This document shows, one piece after another, positions 50,682 to 59,314 of a stretch of DNA of 64,000 bases (its first letter is position 1; the number at the start of each line of letters is the position of its first letter). The position numbers were made by a program, and so were the translations under genes. A model generated the notes under the pieces. It did not search any database, was not told the DNA's origin, and worked only from the letters and a program-made list of their open reading frames with translations. Origin of the DNA: Rhodococcus sp. KBS0724 (GTDB lineage: Bacteria > Actinomycetota > Actinomycetes > Mycobacteriales > Mycobacteriaceae); assembly GCF_005938745.2 (NCBI RefSeq), contig NZ_VCBX02000001.1:5780501-5844500 (forward strand). Direction: 5' to 3'.

Positions 50682-51680
50682 ATGACATCCTTCAACGCCT
50701 GGGTTGCCCGAGAGGGCGACAACGCCATCGATTTTGCCCCCGAGACTGTCGACGAATCTTTCCTCCCCGCAGGTGAGGTCACCATTCGTGTCGAGTACTC
50801 CAGCGTGAACTACAAGGACGCACTGGCCGTCACGCCCAAAGGCGGTGTTGTCCGGAACTACCCGATCGTTCCCGGCATCGACATCGCCGGCGAGGTTATC
50901 GCCTCCGAATCCGACGAGTTCGCTCCGGGCGACAAGGTTGTGGCCCACGGCTACGAAATCGGTACCGCCCGCCACGGTGGTTACGCCGAGATCGCGCGAC
51001 TCCCAGCTGAATGGGTAGTGAAACTCGACGGCATGTCCACCGCTGATGCGGCCGCGATCGGTACAGCAGGATTCACCGCCGCGATGAGCGTGCAGGCAAT
51101 CCTGGCGAGCGGAATCACTCCAGCCGACGGTCCGGTCCTCGTAACGGGGGCGAGCGGAGGCGTCGGCACAGTCAGCGTAGATCTGCTGTCGAGTGCGGGT
51201 TTCGACGTAGTCGCGTCCAGCGGCAAACCCGGCGCCGTGGAACTTCTGACATCACTCGGCGCTTCTTCGGTGATCGGCCGCCTGCCCGAGGATCCCGATG
51301 CAAAGCCTCGCCCGCTCGGCAAATCCCAATGGGCGGCTGCAGTGGACTGCGTCGGCGGTAAGACTCTCGCTCATGTCTTGAGCACGATGAATTACGGTGG
51401 CGTGGTCGCGGCCAGCGGCCTGACCGGCGGCGCTGCGCTGCCGACAACCGTGATGCCCTTCATTCTCCGCGGAGTTTCGCTGCTCGGTATCGACTCGGTT
51501 CTGATGCCGATCGCACCTCGCCGCGAACTGTGGGCACGCCTTCACTCCGATCTCGCTCCGCGCCATCTGAAGGACATCACCAACCGCGTCGCCGTTCGAG
51601 ACGTCGTGTCGGTGATCGATCAGGTGCGCGAAGGCAAGTACACGGGCCGCGCGCTCGTCGAGGTTGCAGGCGGGTTCTAA
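50682..51680 (+). CDS. MDR-family quinone/acryloyl-CoA reductase (YhdH/AcuI-like)
   Basis: This 332-residue zinc-independent medium-chain reductase begins MTSFNAWVAREGDNAIDFAP. It has VEYSSVNYKDALAVTPKGGV, VPGIDIAGEV, GTAGFTAAMSV and the NADPH loop VLVTGASGGVGTVSVDLL, then AAAVDCVGG and VAASGLTGG. These match the YhdH/AcuI branch, which reduces acryloyl-CoA or quinone-like enones with NADPH. No ribosome binding site is evident, so it may be leaderless. It is separated from the preceding gene by a terminator-type hairpin and converges on rnhA. Confidence 0.88.
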   Translation: MTSFNAWVAREGDNAIDFAPETVDESFLPAGEVTIRVEYSSVNYKDALAVTPKGGVVRNYPIVPGIDIAGEVIASESDEFAPGDKVVAHGYEIGTARHGGYAEIARLPAEWVVKLDGMSTADAAAIGTAGFTAAMSVQAILASGITPADGPVLVTGASGGVGTVSVDLLSSAGFDVVASSGKPGAVELLTSLGASSVIGRLPEDPDAKPRPLGKSQWAAAVDCVGGKTLAHVLSTMNYGGVVAASGLTGGAALPTTVMPFILRGVSLLGIDSVLMPIAPRRELWARLHSDLAPRHLKDITNRVAVRDVVSVIDQVREGKYTGRALVEVAGGF

Positions 51681-51704
51681 AACTCCCGGTAAGGCAGCGC
51701 GCTT

Positions 51705-52274
51705 TCAGAACAGTGTGAACAGATCTTCCGGTTCGACAGCCGTCGTGGACTTCTCCTTGTACGAGGAGTTCACGACGGTCACTTCTTTCTTCACGGGAGC
51801 CGGAGCCGGGGTATGCACGGCAAGCGGCACCGACTCGATATCGCCGGAGACAATAGCGCGGGCGGCTTCGCCCGCCAGTTTGTCGGCCACCTCGTTGTAG
51901 TGGTTGCCCACGTGCCCGCGGACCCAACGGAAACGTACCGGCCCGACACGATCACTGATGGCGCGGTCGATGCTCTGTACCAGTTCCAGGTTCTTGACGG
52001 CGCCACCGCTCGCGGTTTTCCAGCCCTTGCGCTTCCAACTCGGCAGCCACTCGGACGCACATTTGATGGCGTATTGAGAGTCGGATTCGATGAGCAAAGG
52101 CTCGTCTCCGGGGTGAGCTGCGACGGCCTCGAAGAGCGCCCTCAACTCGGCGATCTGGTTGGTTCCGGATGATTCGCCGCCCGACATCGACGGACCCTCG
52201 TGATTTACCCAAGCCCAGCCGATAGCTCCGCCAGGGTTGCGCAGACAGGATCCGTCGGTGCTCACGATGATCAT
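51705..52274 (-). CDS. rnhA: Ribonuclease HI family protein
   Basis: This 189-residue RNase HI-fold protein removes RNA from RNA-DNA hybrids. The DEDD site is visible: Asp in IVSTDGSCLRNPGG, Glu in NQIAELRALFEAV, Asp in LIESDSQYAIKCA and Asp in NHYNEVADKLAG. An extra C-terminal tail of about 45 residues (PLAVHTPAPAPVKKEV...) extends beyond the catalytic domain and may be disordered. The start at 52274 gives the typical N-terminus MIIVSTDGS; the longer ORF includes unrelated sequence. It is a housekeeping gene marking the edge of the catabolic region. Confidence 0.9.
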   Translation of the reverse strand: MIIVSTDGSCLRNPGGAIGWAWVNHEGPSMSGGESSGTNQIAELRALFEAVAAHPGDEPLLIESDSQYAIKCASEWLPSWKRKGWKTASGGAVKNLELVQSIDRAISDRVGPVRFRWVRGHVGNHYNEVADKLAGEAARAIVSGDIESVPLAVHTPAPAPVKKEVTVVNSSYKEKSTTAVEPEDLFTLF

Positions 52275-52347
52275 GGCTCGGACCTTACGTTGCCGCACCG
52301 ACATGTAGCTGAACACCCACCGACGGTTGCAGATACGCTGGCCGACA

Positions 52348-53274
52348 ATGACGCCGCAACCAGGCGCTGCCGAAGTCACGGTGACTTCTCAGCGACCACT
52401 CGATGCCGCGCTGACGCTCAGCCCGCATCAGCGCGGACCTGGCGACCCCACTCACAGACGGTCCCCGGACGGCACAATCTGGCGAGTTTCCCGCCAACTT
52501 TCCGGTCCTGTGACCTACCGCATCACGCAGTCCGATCGCCACACCGTCCGGGTGCAGGCGTGGGGCCCCGGCGCTACGGAATTCCTGGGCGGAGCCGAAG
52601 CACTGCTCGGTCTGGGCGACGAAGCCGAAGACTTCGCTCCCGAACATCCCAAGCTGGTCGAAGCTCATCGACGCTTCCCGCATCTTCGGATCGGACGCAC
52701 GGGCCGTGTCATGGAGGCCCTCGTCCCCGCCATCCTCGAGCAACGTGTCCACGGCGTCGACGCTTTCGCAGCGTGGCGCCGTCTGCTGACCAAGTTCGGA
52801 GAACGCCCTCCCGGACCTGCGCCCGACGGAATGCGAGTTCCACTCACCGCAGATCAGTGGCGACGCATGCCGTCGTGGGAGTTTCATCGCGCGAACGTCG
52901 ACCCGGCACGATCGAAGACGATCGTGCAGTGCGCTCGGGTCGCCGATCGATTGGAGCAAGCGTCGACCTTCACTCCGGCCGAGGCAACCAGACGTTTGCG
53001 AGCTGTGCCGGGCGTCGGGATCTGGACGGCCGCCGAGGTGGCCCAACGCGCTTTCGGGGATTCGGACGCACTGTCGGTGGGCGATTACCATCTCGCCGCG
53101 GTAGTCGGCTGGTCACTTCTCGGCGAGCCGATCGACGACGCTCGTATGGTCGAGTACCTCGCTCCCTTGCAACCGCATCGGTATCGGGCGGTTCGACTCC
53201 TGCAGATCAGTGGGCAGGCCGTCAAACCGAAGTTCGGGCCCCGCACCGCTATCGCGGATCATCGTCGGCACTGA
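52348..53274 (+). CDS. DNA-3-methyladenine glycosylase, AlkA/HhH-GPD type
   Basis: This 308-residue DNA repair glycosylase has ALVPAILEQRVHGVDAFAAW leading into the HhH-GPD domain, the hairpin LRAVPGVGIWTAAEVAQRAF and the catalytic Asp in LSVGDYHLAAVVGWS. The N-terminal half is AlkA-like beta structure. It excises alkylated bases. The ATG at 52348 is chosen over a TTG at 52327. It diverges from rnhA with only 73 bases between, so promoters overlap. The C-terminus FGPRTAIADHRRH is basic. Confidence 0.87.
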   Translation: MTPQPGAAEVTVTSQRPLDAALTLSPHQRGPGDPTHRRSPDGTIWRVSRQLSGPVTYRITQSDRHTVRVQAWGPGATEFLGGAEALLGLGDEAEDFAPEHPKLVEAHRRFPHLRIGRTGRVMEALVPAILEQRVHGVDAFAAWRRLLTKFGERPPGPAPDGMRVPLTADQWRRMPSWEFHRANVDPARSKTIVQCARVADRLEQASTFTPAEATRRLRAVPGVGIWTAAEVAQRAFGDSDALSVGDYHLAAVVGWSLLGEPIDDARMVEYLAPLQPHRYRAVRLLQISGQAVKPKFGPRTAIADHRRH

Positions 53275-53596
53275 TCGCGCGCCACCCGGCCGCGACAGAA
53301 ATTCGGCCACATGTCTTGCACCCCAACAGATTAAGATTGTCCGGCCCCCAAAGTACGGGGCACCGGAGGTAGCCATCACCCGGGACGATGCTCGGGTGCC
53401 TCTACAGCACACGAAATGCAAACCGCTGCATTGTGTCAGAAGTAAGCCGAATCCGCCGACGCCCGGTTCACAACTCAACCACTACCGTTCAGGACTGTGA
53501 TGTCGTCCTATTCGTCTCTACCACCGCGGCCCGTTCGCTACGTTCCGTCCCGTAACATCGATTTCCGAATCGAGCACAGGGTTGGAGGGGACACGC
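53275..53596. other. 322-base intergenic spacer
   Basis: No ORF with a ribosome binding site or recognisable domain, no strong hairpin and no repeat was seen between the glycosylase stop and the GntR start. The last 15 bases carry the GGAGGGG ribosome binding site (53584-53590). A promoter for the GntR gene must lie here, but no clear hexamers stand out. Confidence 0.5.
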
Positions 53597-54331
53597 ATGG
53601 CTACCAGATCAGGTAGGCCGGAGAAGACCGCAATGATCGTGGCGAGGCGAATCGTCTCCGAGATCGCGGCCAAAGGACTACGTCCAGGGGATCGCCTACC
53701 CCCGGAGAAAGTCATGCTCGATCAGTACGAAATCGGTCGGGGCACGCTTCGTGAAGCGCTCCGATTCCTCGAACTGTCTGGGGCGCTGTCACTTAAGCCC
53801 GGTCCGGGCGGTGGACCCACTGTCGAGAAACCCGACGCGTCGCACCTCATGGACAGCCTCGCGCTGCTACTTCAGTTCGAGAAGACGCCCTTCGATTCGA
53901 TCCTCGAGGCCCGAGTGGGTCTCGAACCGATGAATGCCCGTCTCGCCGCGGCACGGGTCACCGACGAGCAACTAGCAGCGATGGAAGCTGCTGTGACACG
54001 GATGGACGAAAACATCCGTGATCTCAATCTGTTCCATGAAACAAGCAAAGAATTCCATGATGCGCTCGCCTGGGCTTCCGGCAACGCTGTCTTCGGATAT
54101 CTCATCGACGCTATCGACGGCATCTTCGAGGGTCCGATGTTCTCCGAATACCCCCTGGCCCGAAGAAAGAAGGACCTCGCAGCTCATCGGGCGGTTCTCG
54201 CCGCTGTCGCCCAACGCGATCCGGACGGCGCAGAAGCCACGATGCGCGAGCACATGGAAGAACTCGCGGGGTTCCTGCGTAAGAAATCTGCGGCACTTCT
54301 CAATCAACCGATAACCTGGGCTGCACTCTAG
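53597..54331 (+). CDS. GntR-family (FadR/FCD-type) regulator
   Basis: This 244-residue regulator has an N-terminal winged helix with RRIVSEIAAKGLRPGDRLPP, then YEIGRGTLREALRFLELSGA and a GGGPTVEKP wing, followed by the helical FCD ligand domain (about 85-235) with FHETSKEFHDALAWASGN and AHRAVLAAVAQRDPDGAEAT, which carry the metal/ligand-binding Asp and His positions. GGAGGGG precedes the ATG; the TTG at 53582 is rejected. It converges on an MFS transporter gene and probably controls the transport/catabolic operon 54411-60465. Confidence 0.87.
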   Translation: MATRSGRPEKTAMIVARRIVSEIAAKGLRPGDRLPPEKVMLDQYEIGRGTLREALRFLELSGALSLKPGPGGGPTVEKPDASHLMDSLALLLQFEKTPFDSILEARVGLEPMNARLAAARVTDEQLAAMEAAVTRMDENIRDLNLFHETSKEFHDALAWASGNAVFGYLIDAIDGIFEGPMFSEYPLARRKKDLAAHRAVLAAVAQRDPDGAEATMREHMEELAGFLRKKSAALLNQPITWAAL

Positions 54332-54352
54332 CCAGATTTGGCACCCAACTCA

Positions 54353-54395
54353 CACTGCGAAGACGGATCGGGAGCTCGCTGCCGTCTTCGCAGTG
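54353..54395. terminator. Perfect 14-bp hairpin between convergent gntR and MFS genes
   Basis: CACTGCGAAGACGG (54353-54366) pairs with CCGTCTTCGCAGTG (54382-54395) over a 15-base loop, midway between the two stops. Confidence 0.8.
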
Positions 54396-54410
54396 CATAC
54401 AGCCGTCACC

Positions 54411-55769
54411 TCAATGTGCGGCGGAGGCAACAGTCCTCGCGGTGTCCACCGACTCCAATTGTCGTGTCCGGCTCAGCCTCCACAACGAATGAGTAGCCCA
54501 GGCGCCGATCAGCATCGGGATGGCTGCGAAGTAGTACAGGGTCTGCGGTGCAACGACGGTCAACGCGTATCCGACAAGGATGGGGGCGGAGATCGAGCAG
54601 AGTCGGCCGACTCCGAGCATCCAGCCCATCGCGGTAGCGCGCGAGCTGGCCGGATATAGCTGCGGCACGACGGCCGCGCTCGCGGTGATCGCAATATAGG
54701 TGAACAGACCAACTGCCGCGGTGATTGCGATCGCTATGGCCGAATGTGTAAAGAAAGCGGCGAAGGTGAAGATCGAGATCGCTGCTCCCAGCATCGAAAT
54801 CCAGAGCACTCGCGGCGCGGATGTCTTGAGGGTCCACACACCGAATGTCAACGCGCCGAAAAGTCCACCGAGGCTGAGGATCAGACCAGCCGTCGTACCC
54901 AAGTTCGCGTCGCCGCTGGCTGTCTTCACCAATTCCGGGGTCCATGTATTCGCAAAGTAAAACGAGCACATCAGACTTGCGTAGGCAAGCCAGGACAACA
55001 ACGTCCGCTTGGCAAGTCGCCCTGAGAACAAACTGCGTAAGCTCCCTCCGGCAACGACAGCAGGAGTTGCGGCCGGCCGGGCTTCTGGATCGATGGATGG
55101 GTCATCCAAACGTGCGACGATCCTGTTGATCTCCGCCTGTGCCTCCGGAGTGTTGCGGGTAACCAGGAAGTCGATCGACTCCGGCATGAAGAAGTAAGCG
55201 ACGACGATTGCACCCAGTGTTATGACGGCACCGAAGGCGAACATTACGTGCCAGGAACCGCCGAGTGATCCAACAAGGAAAGCACCGATTCCGCCTCCGA
55301 CGAGGCTCCCCACTGGGAATCCGATCGAGTAGATACCCACCATAAGGTTCCGCCGACTGTCGGAGCAGTATTCCTGAACAAGCACAACCAGACTCGCGGC
55401 CATTCCGCCGATACCGATTCCCGTGATAAGTCGGGCCACGATCAAGGCCTCGACGTTCGGCGACATCGCACTGGCAACCATCCCCACGAGGCTTGCAGTC
55501 AAACAAATTTGGACCAGCTTTCGTCGACCGATCCGGTCAGCCAATGGCGCCAACAGTATCGACCCTGCTGCCATTCCGAACAAGCCGGCGCTGAGCAGAT
55601 AGCCCTTCTCTGCCGTCCCGGAGAAGAAGTCGTCAGGAAGGTGAGGAAGCACGAATCCCATGACGAACACGTCGAATCCGTCGACTGTGATTACGAGCAG
55701 GCATGCCATGAGCGAGACGTACTGGAACCGCTTCATCGGTTTCGTCTTTATCGCAGTGAGAACATCCAT
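54411..55769 (-). CDS. MFS transporter, aromatic acid:H+ symporter-like
   Basis: This 452-residue protein has 12 predicted membrane segments and belongs to the major facilitator family. The first helix contains LVITVDGFDVFVMGFVLPHL, the DGxD-type motif of AAHS acid symporters, and the loop 2-3 motif reads PLADRIGRRKLVQ. RLITGIGIGGMAASLVVLVQ and EYCSDSRRN follow. It lies in the inner membrane and imports an organic acid. GGAGGAA precedes the ATG. It is 26 bases behind the alpha/beta hydrolase on the same strand, so it is part of the operon 60465 to 54411. Confidence 0.9.
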   Translation of the reverse strand: MDVLTAIKTKPMKRFQYVSLMACLLVITVDGFDVFVMGFVLPHLPDDFFSGTAEKGYLLSAGLFGMAAGSILLAPLADRIGRRKLVQICLTASLVGMVASAMSPNVEALIVARLITGIGIGGMAASLVVLVQEYCSDSRRNLMVGIYSIGFPVGSLVGGGIGAFLVGSLGGSWHVMFAFGAVITLGAIVVAYFFMPESIDFLVTRNTPEAQAEINRIVARLDDPSIDPEARPAATPAVVAGGSLRSLFSGRLAKRTLLSWLAYASLMCSFYFANTWTPELVKTASGDANLGTTAGLILSLGGLFGALTFGVWTLKTSAPRVLWISMLGAAISIFTFAAFFTHSAIAIAITAAVGLFTYIAITASAAVVPQLYPASSRATAMGWMLGVGRLCSISAPILVGYALTVVAPQTLYYFAAIPMLIGAWATHSLWRLSRTRQLESVDTARTVASAAH

Positions 55770-55795
55770 CGGAGTTCCTCCATCGGTTCAGGTGG

Positions 55796-56755
55796 CTAGC
55801 TACGAAAGCTGAGGGCTCTCACGACGGCCTCGGAGAGTTGCGCCGCAGCGCGCGGTACGTAGTCCTCGAGTACGGACTCGAATCGAAAGAATCCGTGGTT
55901 CATCCCGGGATGATCGATCAACTCGACCGGAATCCCCGCACGGCGCAGTTGCTCGGCGTAGTCCACGCCCTCGTCGTGCAGCGGATCGTGACCGGCGACG
56001 AGCAGCACTGTCGGGGGCAACCCGCCGAGATCCTCGCCGTTCATCGGGGAAAACATCATGCCGGTACGTTCCTGCAATTCGGGGCAATAGTGGTCCAGAA
56101 ACCACTCCATCTCCCGGGTTCCGATTCCGTCGGCCGACGACGAACGCCGGTACGACGGGCGAGTGGTGTCGCTGTCGAGCACCGGATACAGCAGCACCTG
56201 AGCCGCGACGGCGACGACGCCGCGCAATTGCGCGACTGCTACTGCGGCAAGGTTCCCCCCGGCGCTGTCTCCTGCCACTGCGAGCGGCACTCCACCGGTT
56301 GTTGCTGCGATCGCGACTACAGCCGCTACGGCGTCGTCGGCAGCAGCCGGAAACTGCGCTTCCGGAGCAAGTCGGTAGTCGACGCTGACAACTTCGACTC
56401 CGGCCCCGGCGGCGAGATACCGGCACACGTTATCTGCGTAGTCGAGGTCTCCCGTCACCCAGCCGCCGCCGTGGAAGTACACCACCACCGCGACAGGGTC
56501 CCCGATGCCCGACGGGGTGTAGCGCCTGGCGGACAGCCCCGTCGATTCCAACGTAATGTCCTCGACTGCAACGGTATTCGGACCATCTGAGCAGAGCCTG
56601 TTGCCGGCCAGCACTTTGGCCCGTGCATCGTGGACTGCCAACTCGTACATCGGCGGGCCGCCCATATTGCGGCCCCGGTCGAGCAATGCCCGCAACCGCC
56701 CGTCGAGAGGTTCGGGTGCGGCTCCCGACTCGACATACTCACCGGTACGAGTCAT
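55796..56755 (-). CDS. Alpha/beta hydrolase, hormone-sensitive lipase-like esterase
   Basis: This 319-residue carboxylesterase of the HSL (family IV) type has the oxyanion motif VVVYFHGGGWVTGDLD (about residue 92), nucleophile GDSAGGNLAAVAV (Ser about 165), Asp in VAGHDPLHDEGVDY and His in GMNHGFFRF. SVDYRLAPEAQFPAAADD is diagnostic. It hydrolyses short or medium esters or lactones. Its start overlaps the LLM stop by four bases (ATGA), so they are translationally coupled. It would open a lactone or ester made by the LLM enzyme; this is inference. Confidence 0.9.
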   Translation of the reverse strand: MTRTGEYVESGAAPEPLDGRLRALLDRGRNMGGPPMYELAVHDARAKVLAGNRLCSDGPNTVAVEDITLESTGLSARRYTPSGIGDPVAVVVYFHGGGWVTGDLDYADNVCRYLAAGAGVEVVSVDYRLAPEAQFPAAADDAVAAVVAIAATTGGVPLAVAGDSAGGNLAAVAVAQLRGVVAVAAQVLLYPVLDSDTTRPSYRRSSSADGIGTREMEWFLDHYCPELQERTGMMFSPMNGEDLGGLPPTVLLVAGHDPLHDEGVDYAEQLRRAGIPVELIDHPGMNHGFFRFESVLEDYVPRAAAQLSEAVVRALSFRS

Positions 56756-57771
56756 GCCGGACTCGAAGCAAACTCGGGCAGTACCCGGTCATGAAACAGT
56801 TCCATGGTTTTGAGCAATCGGTCCTGTGGCAGGTCGTACCACTGCATTCTCAGGATCACGTAGGTAATGCCCTGCTTCTCCAGTGCCTTGAGCTTCTCGA
56901 CTGCGGTGTCCGGATCGGTGAACAGATACGACTGGTCTGCCACTTCTTCTGCGGAGTTGGCACCGTCCAGATGCTTGTAGACGCCCGAGGCGTCGGGCGC
57001 GTTGAATGCAGAGTATTTCTGGGTCAACGCGCCGCGTGCCCGGACGCCGATCTCACGCGCACGGTCCGGGTTTTCGTCGAGCACCAGTTCTCGGCGGACC
57101 ACGAGTTCGCCGTCCGACGCCTTACCTAGTAGATCGCGCTCGGCGCGGTAGTGGCCGAGCACCACATCCAGACGGTCAGGTGTGACGTGCGGAGGAATGA
57201 TCCAGGCATCGCCGAGTCGGGCAGCGCGCCGAGCACCGGTCTTGTGCGCACCCGCACCGATCCATATCTTTGGACCGTAGGGCTGAACCGGTTCGAGGCT
57301 GATTCGCTGCTCGTCGAGCTGAAAGTGCTTGCCCTGGTAGCTGATTGTGCGTCCGCTCCACAGCTCGCGAATGATCTCGACACTCTCCTCGAACCGCCCG
57401 ACTCGCTCGTCCATCGGTACACCGAAGGATTCGAACTCGTTGTCACGGTATCCCATTCCGAACCCCGCGATGACATTTCCGCCACTGAGGTGGTCGATGG
57501 TCGCGAACTCCTCCGCGACGGCGACGGGGTGCCGGAGCGGAAGAATGAACATGTTGGTGCCCACATCCATCCCGTCGGCGCGCTCAGCCAGTGAAGCGAT
57601 CAACGGGATCGGCTGCAGGGTAGGCATGTTGCCGAGATAATGCTGCAACACCCACACCGATTCGAATCCCGATTTTCTTGCGGCACCGACCTGCTCGCGC
57701 AATTCCGCAAGCTTGGACGGATTGAGCATGCCGGGCGGAAAATCGTTCATGATGGCCAGACCGAACTTCAT
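56752..57771 (-). CDS. LLM-class flavin-dependent oxidoreductase
   Basis: This 339-residue luciferase-like protein begins MKFGLAIMNDFPPGMLNPSK. It has GFESVWVLQHYLGNMPTLQP, VGTNMFILPLRHPVAVAEEF, SGGNVIAGFGMGYRDNEFES and IWIGAGAHKTGARRAARLGD. GGGAG lies 5 bases before the ATG; the longer ORF to 58107 overlaps the aldehyde dehydrogenase gene. Coupling with an esterase is the arrangement expected for a Baeyer-Villiger-type oxygenase with its lactonase, but F420 or FMN reduction chemistry is equally possible. Confidence 0.87.
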   Translation of the reverse strand: MKFGLAIMNDFPPGMLNPSKLAELREQVGAARKSGFESVWVLQHYLGNMPTLQPIPLIASLAERADGMDVGTNMFILPLRHPVAVAEEFATIDHLSGGNVIAGFGMGYRDNEFESFGVPMDERVGRFEESVEIIRELWSGRTISYQGKHFQLDEQRISLEPVQPYGPKIWIGAGAHKTGARRAARLGDAWIIPPHVTPDRLDVVLGHYRAERDLLGKASDGELVVRRELVLDENPDRAREIGVRARGALTQKYSAFNAPDASGVYKHLDGANSAEEVADQSYLFTDPDTAVEKLKALEKQGITYVILRMQWYDLPQDRLLKTMELFHDRVLPEFASSPA

Positions 57772-57844
57772 GGTTCTCCCTTGAATCAGAATGTCAGCGT
57801 CGTCGAGCGGAGTTGCATCACTCCGCGTGAATAACTCAGCCTCT

Positions 57845-59314
57845 TCACACGTTCGGACCGAGAGCGATCGACTGTTTCTCCAGATATGCCGACAACCCCT
57901 CAGGACCCATTTCACGGCCGATCCCGGACTGCTTGAACCCACCGAACGGCGTACCGAAAGCCTGCGGATTTCCGTTGATACTGACCATCCCGGTACGGAT
58001 CCGACGCGCCACCGACACTGCGCGATCAGTATCGGCGGACCACACGGATCCGGAAAGACCGTATGGAGAATCGTTCGCGATACGGACGGCGTCAGCCTCG
58101 GTGTCATAGGGAATCACCGCGATGACGGGTCCGAAGATCTCTTCACGTGCCACTCGCATGCTGTTGTCGACGTCGGCGAGCACTGCCGGATTGACGAAGT
58201 GGCCGTTACCAGCATCAACCGGGCGTCCGCCGCCGATGACACGGGCTCCTTCGTCTGCGCCGATCGAGAGGTAGCCCTCGACCCGCTCGCGCTGGGCAGC
58301 ACTGACCAGAGGGCCGATATCGGTCTCGGTATCGAACGGGTCGCCGACGCGCAGCGCCGTGACGGCAGCTGCAAGGTGGTCCACAATCTCGTTGTACCTG
58401 TTGCGGGGAGCCAGAATTCGACTTTGCGAGATGCACAGCTGTCCGTTGACGATCATCGCCATCGGAATCACCTTCGCCACAACGGCATCGAGATCTGCGT
58501 CGTCGAGGATGACCGCTGCCGACTTGCCGCCCAGTTCGAGCGTGACCCGGGCTACCCGGTCGGCGCACAGCGCCATGATCCTTTTCCCTGCAGCGGTACT
58601 GCCGGTGAACCCCACCTTGTCCACTGCGGGGTTGCGCACCAGGTGTTCACTGACCTCGCGACCGGCGGGCAACACGCTGAGCACACCTGCCGGCAGTCCA
58701 GCGTGCTCGAACGCCTCGGCCATGAGCAGCGCCGACAGCGGAGTTTCGGGCGCAGGCTTGAGCACTACCGAGCACCCGGCCGCCAACGCCGGCGCAACCT
58801 TGAGGACCGGACTGCTCAACGGACCGTTCCACGGAGTAATCGCACCGACGACTCCGACCGGAGTTTGGGTGACCAGGCTACTCAGGGTCGAGTCGCCACG
58901 AATCTCGTCGAATGGGTAGTTGCGGATCAATTCGGCGTAGTAGCGGATCATCCGGATCGGGTTCGGCACGTGTGCACGTTCGGCGAAGCTCCGGGGGCAG
59001 CCGAGTTCGCTGGTGAGGATGTCTACAGCCCGATCCTGTTGGGTTTCAAGGTAATCAGCAGCACGGTCCAGTACCGCTGCACGATCAGCAGGCGGTGTGT
59101 CGACCCAAGTCCTGACCTCGAAGATCTCCTTGGCCGCGTCCACCGCGCGGTCGACGTCAGCTGTGGAGGCCAACTGCACCGTGCCTAGCGCGGTACCGTC
59201 TGCGGGGTTACGAAGTTCGGCGGTCTCATCACCCTGACTCCGCTCCCATCGCCCGGCGATGAACGGGATGCCACCGTGCGTGGGCGTCGTGTCCGCCCTT
59301 GTCGCGGAGGTCAT
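57845..59314 (-). CDS. NAD(P)-dependent aldehyde dehydrogenase
   Basis: This 489-residue ALDH has IPFIAGRWERSQGD at the N-terminus, GFTGSTAAGKRIMA, catalytic base in LELGGKSAAVILDDADLD, nucleophile Cys in VNGQLCISQSRIL and REEIFGPVIAVIPYDTEAD. It closely resembles the ALDH at 8487 in layout. It overlaps the preceding acyl-CoA dehydrogenase stop by four bases, showing coupling, and lies 73 bases before the LLM gene. It should oxidise an aldehyde to an acid that is then activated and beta-oxidised. Confidence 0.9.
   Translation of the reverse strand: MTSATRADTTPTHGGIPFIAGRWERSQGDETAELRNPADGTALGTVQLASTADVDRAVDAAKEIFEVRTWVDTPPADRAAVLDRAADYLETQQDRAVDILTSELGCPRSFAERAHVPNPIRMIRYYAELIRNYPFDEIRGDSTLSSLVTQTPVGVVGAITPWNGPLSSPVLKVAPALAAGCSVVLKPAPETPLSALLMAEAFEHAGLPAGVLSVLPAGREVSEHLVRNPAVDKVGFTGSTAAGKRIMALCADRVARVTLELGGKSAAVILDDADLDAVVAKVIPMAMIVNGQLCISQSRILAPRNRYNEIVDHLAAAVTALRVGDPFDTETDIGPLVSAAQRERVEGYLSIGADEGARVIGGGRPVDAGNGHFVNPAVLADVDNSMRVAREEIFGPVIAVIPYDTEADAVRIANDSPYGLSGSVWSADTDRAVSVARRIRTGMVSINGNPQAFGTPFGGFKQSGIGREMGPEGLSAYLEKQSIALGPNV

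Noticed and set aside
49398..50975. 525-aa minus-strand ORF
   Set aside because: It lies antisense to the clear old-yellow-enzyme gene and start of the YhdH-like gene, has low-complexity composition and no family motif; it is an open frame caused by high GC.
57791..59188. 465-aa plus-strand ORF opposite the aldehyde dehydrogenase
   Set aside because: The minus strand shows all ALDH motifs; the antisense frame is compositionally a shadow.
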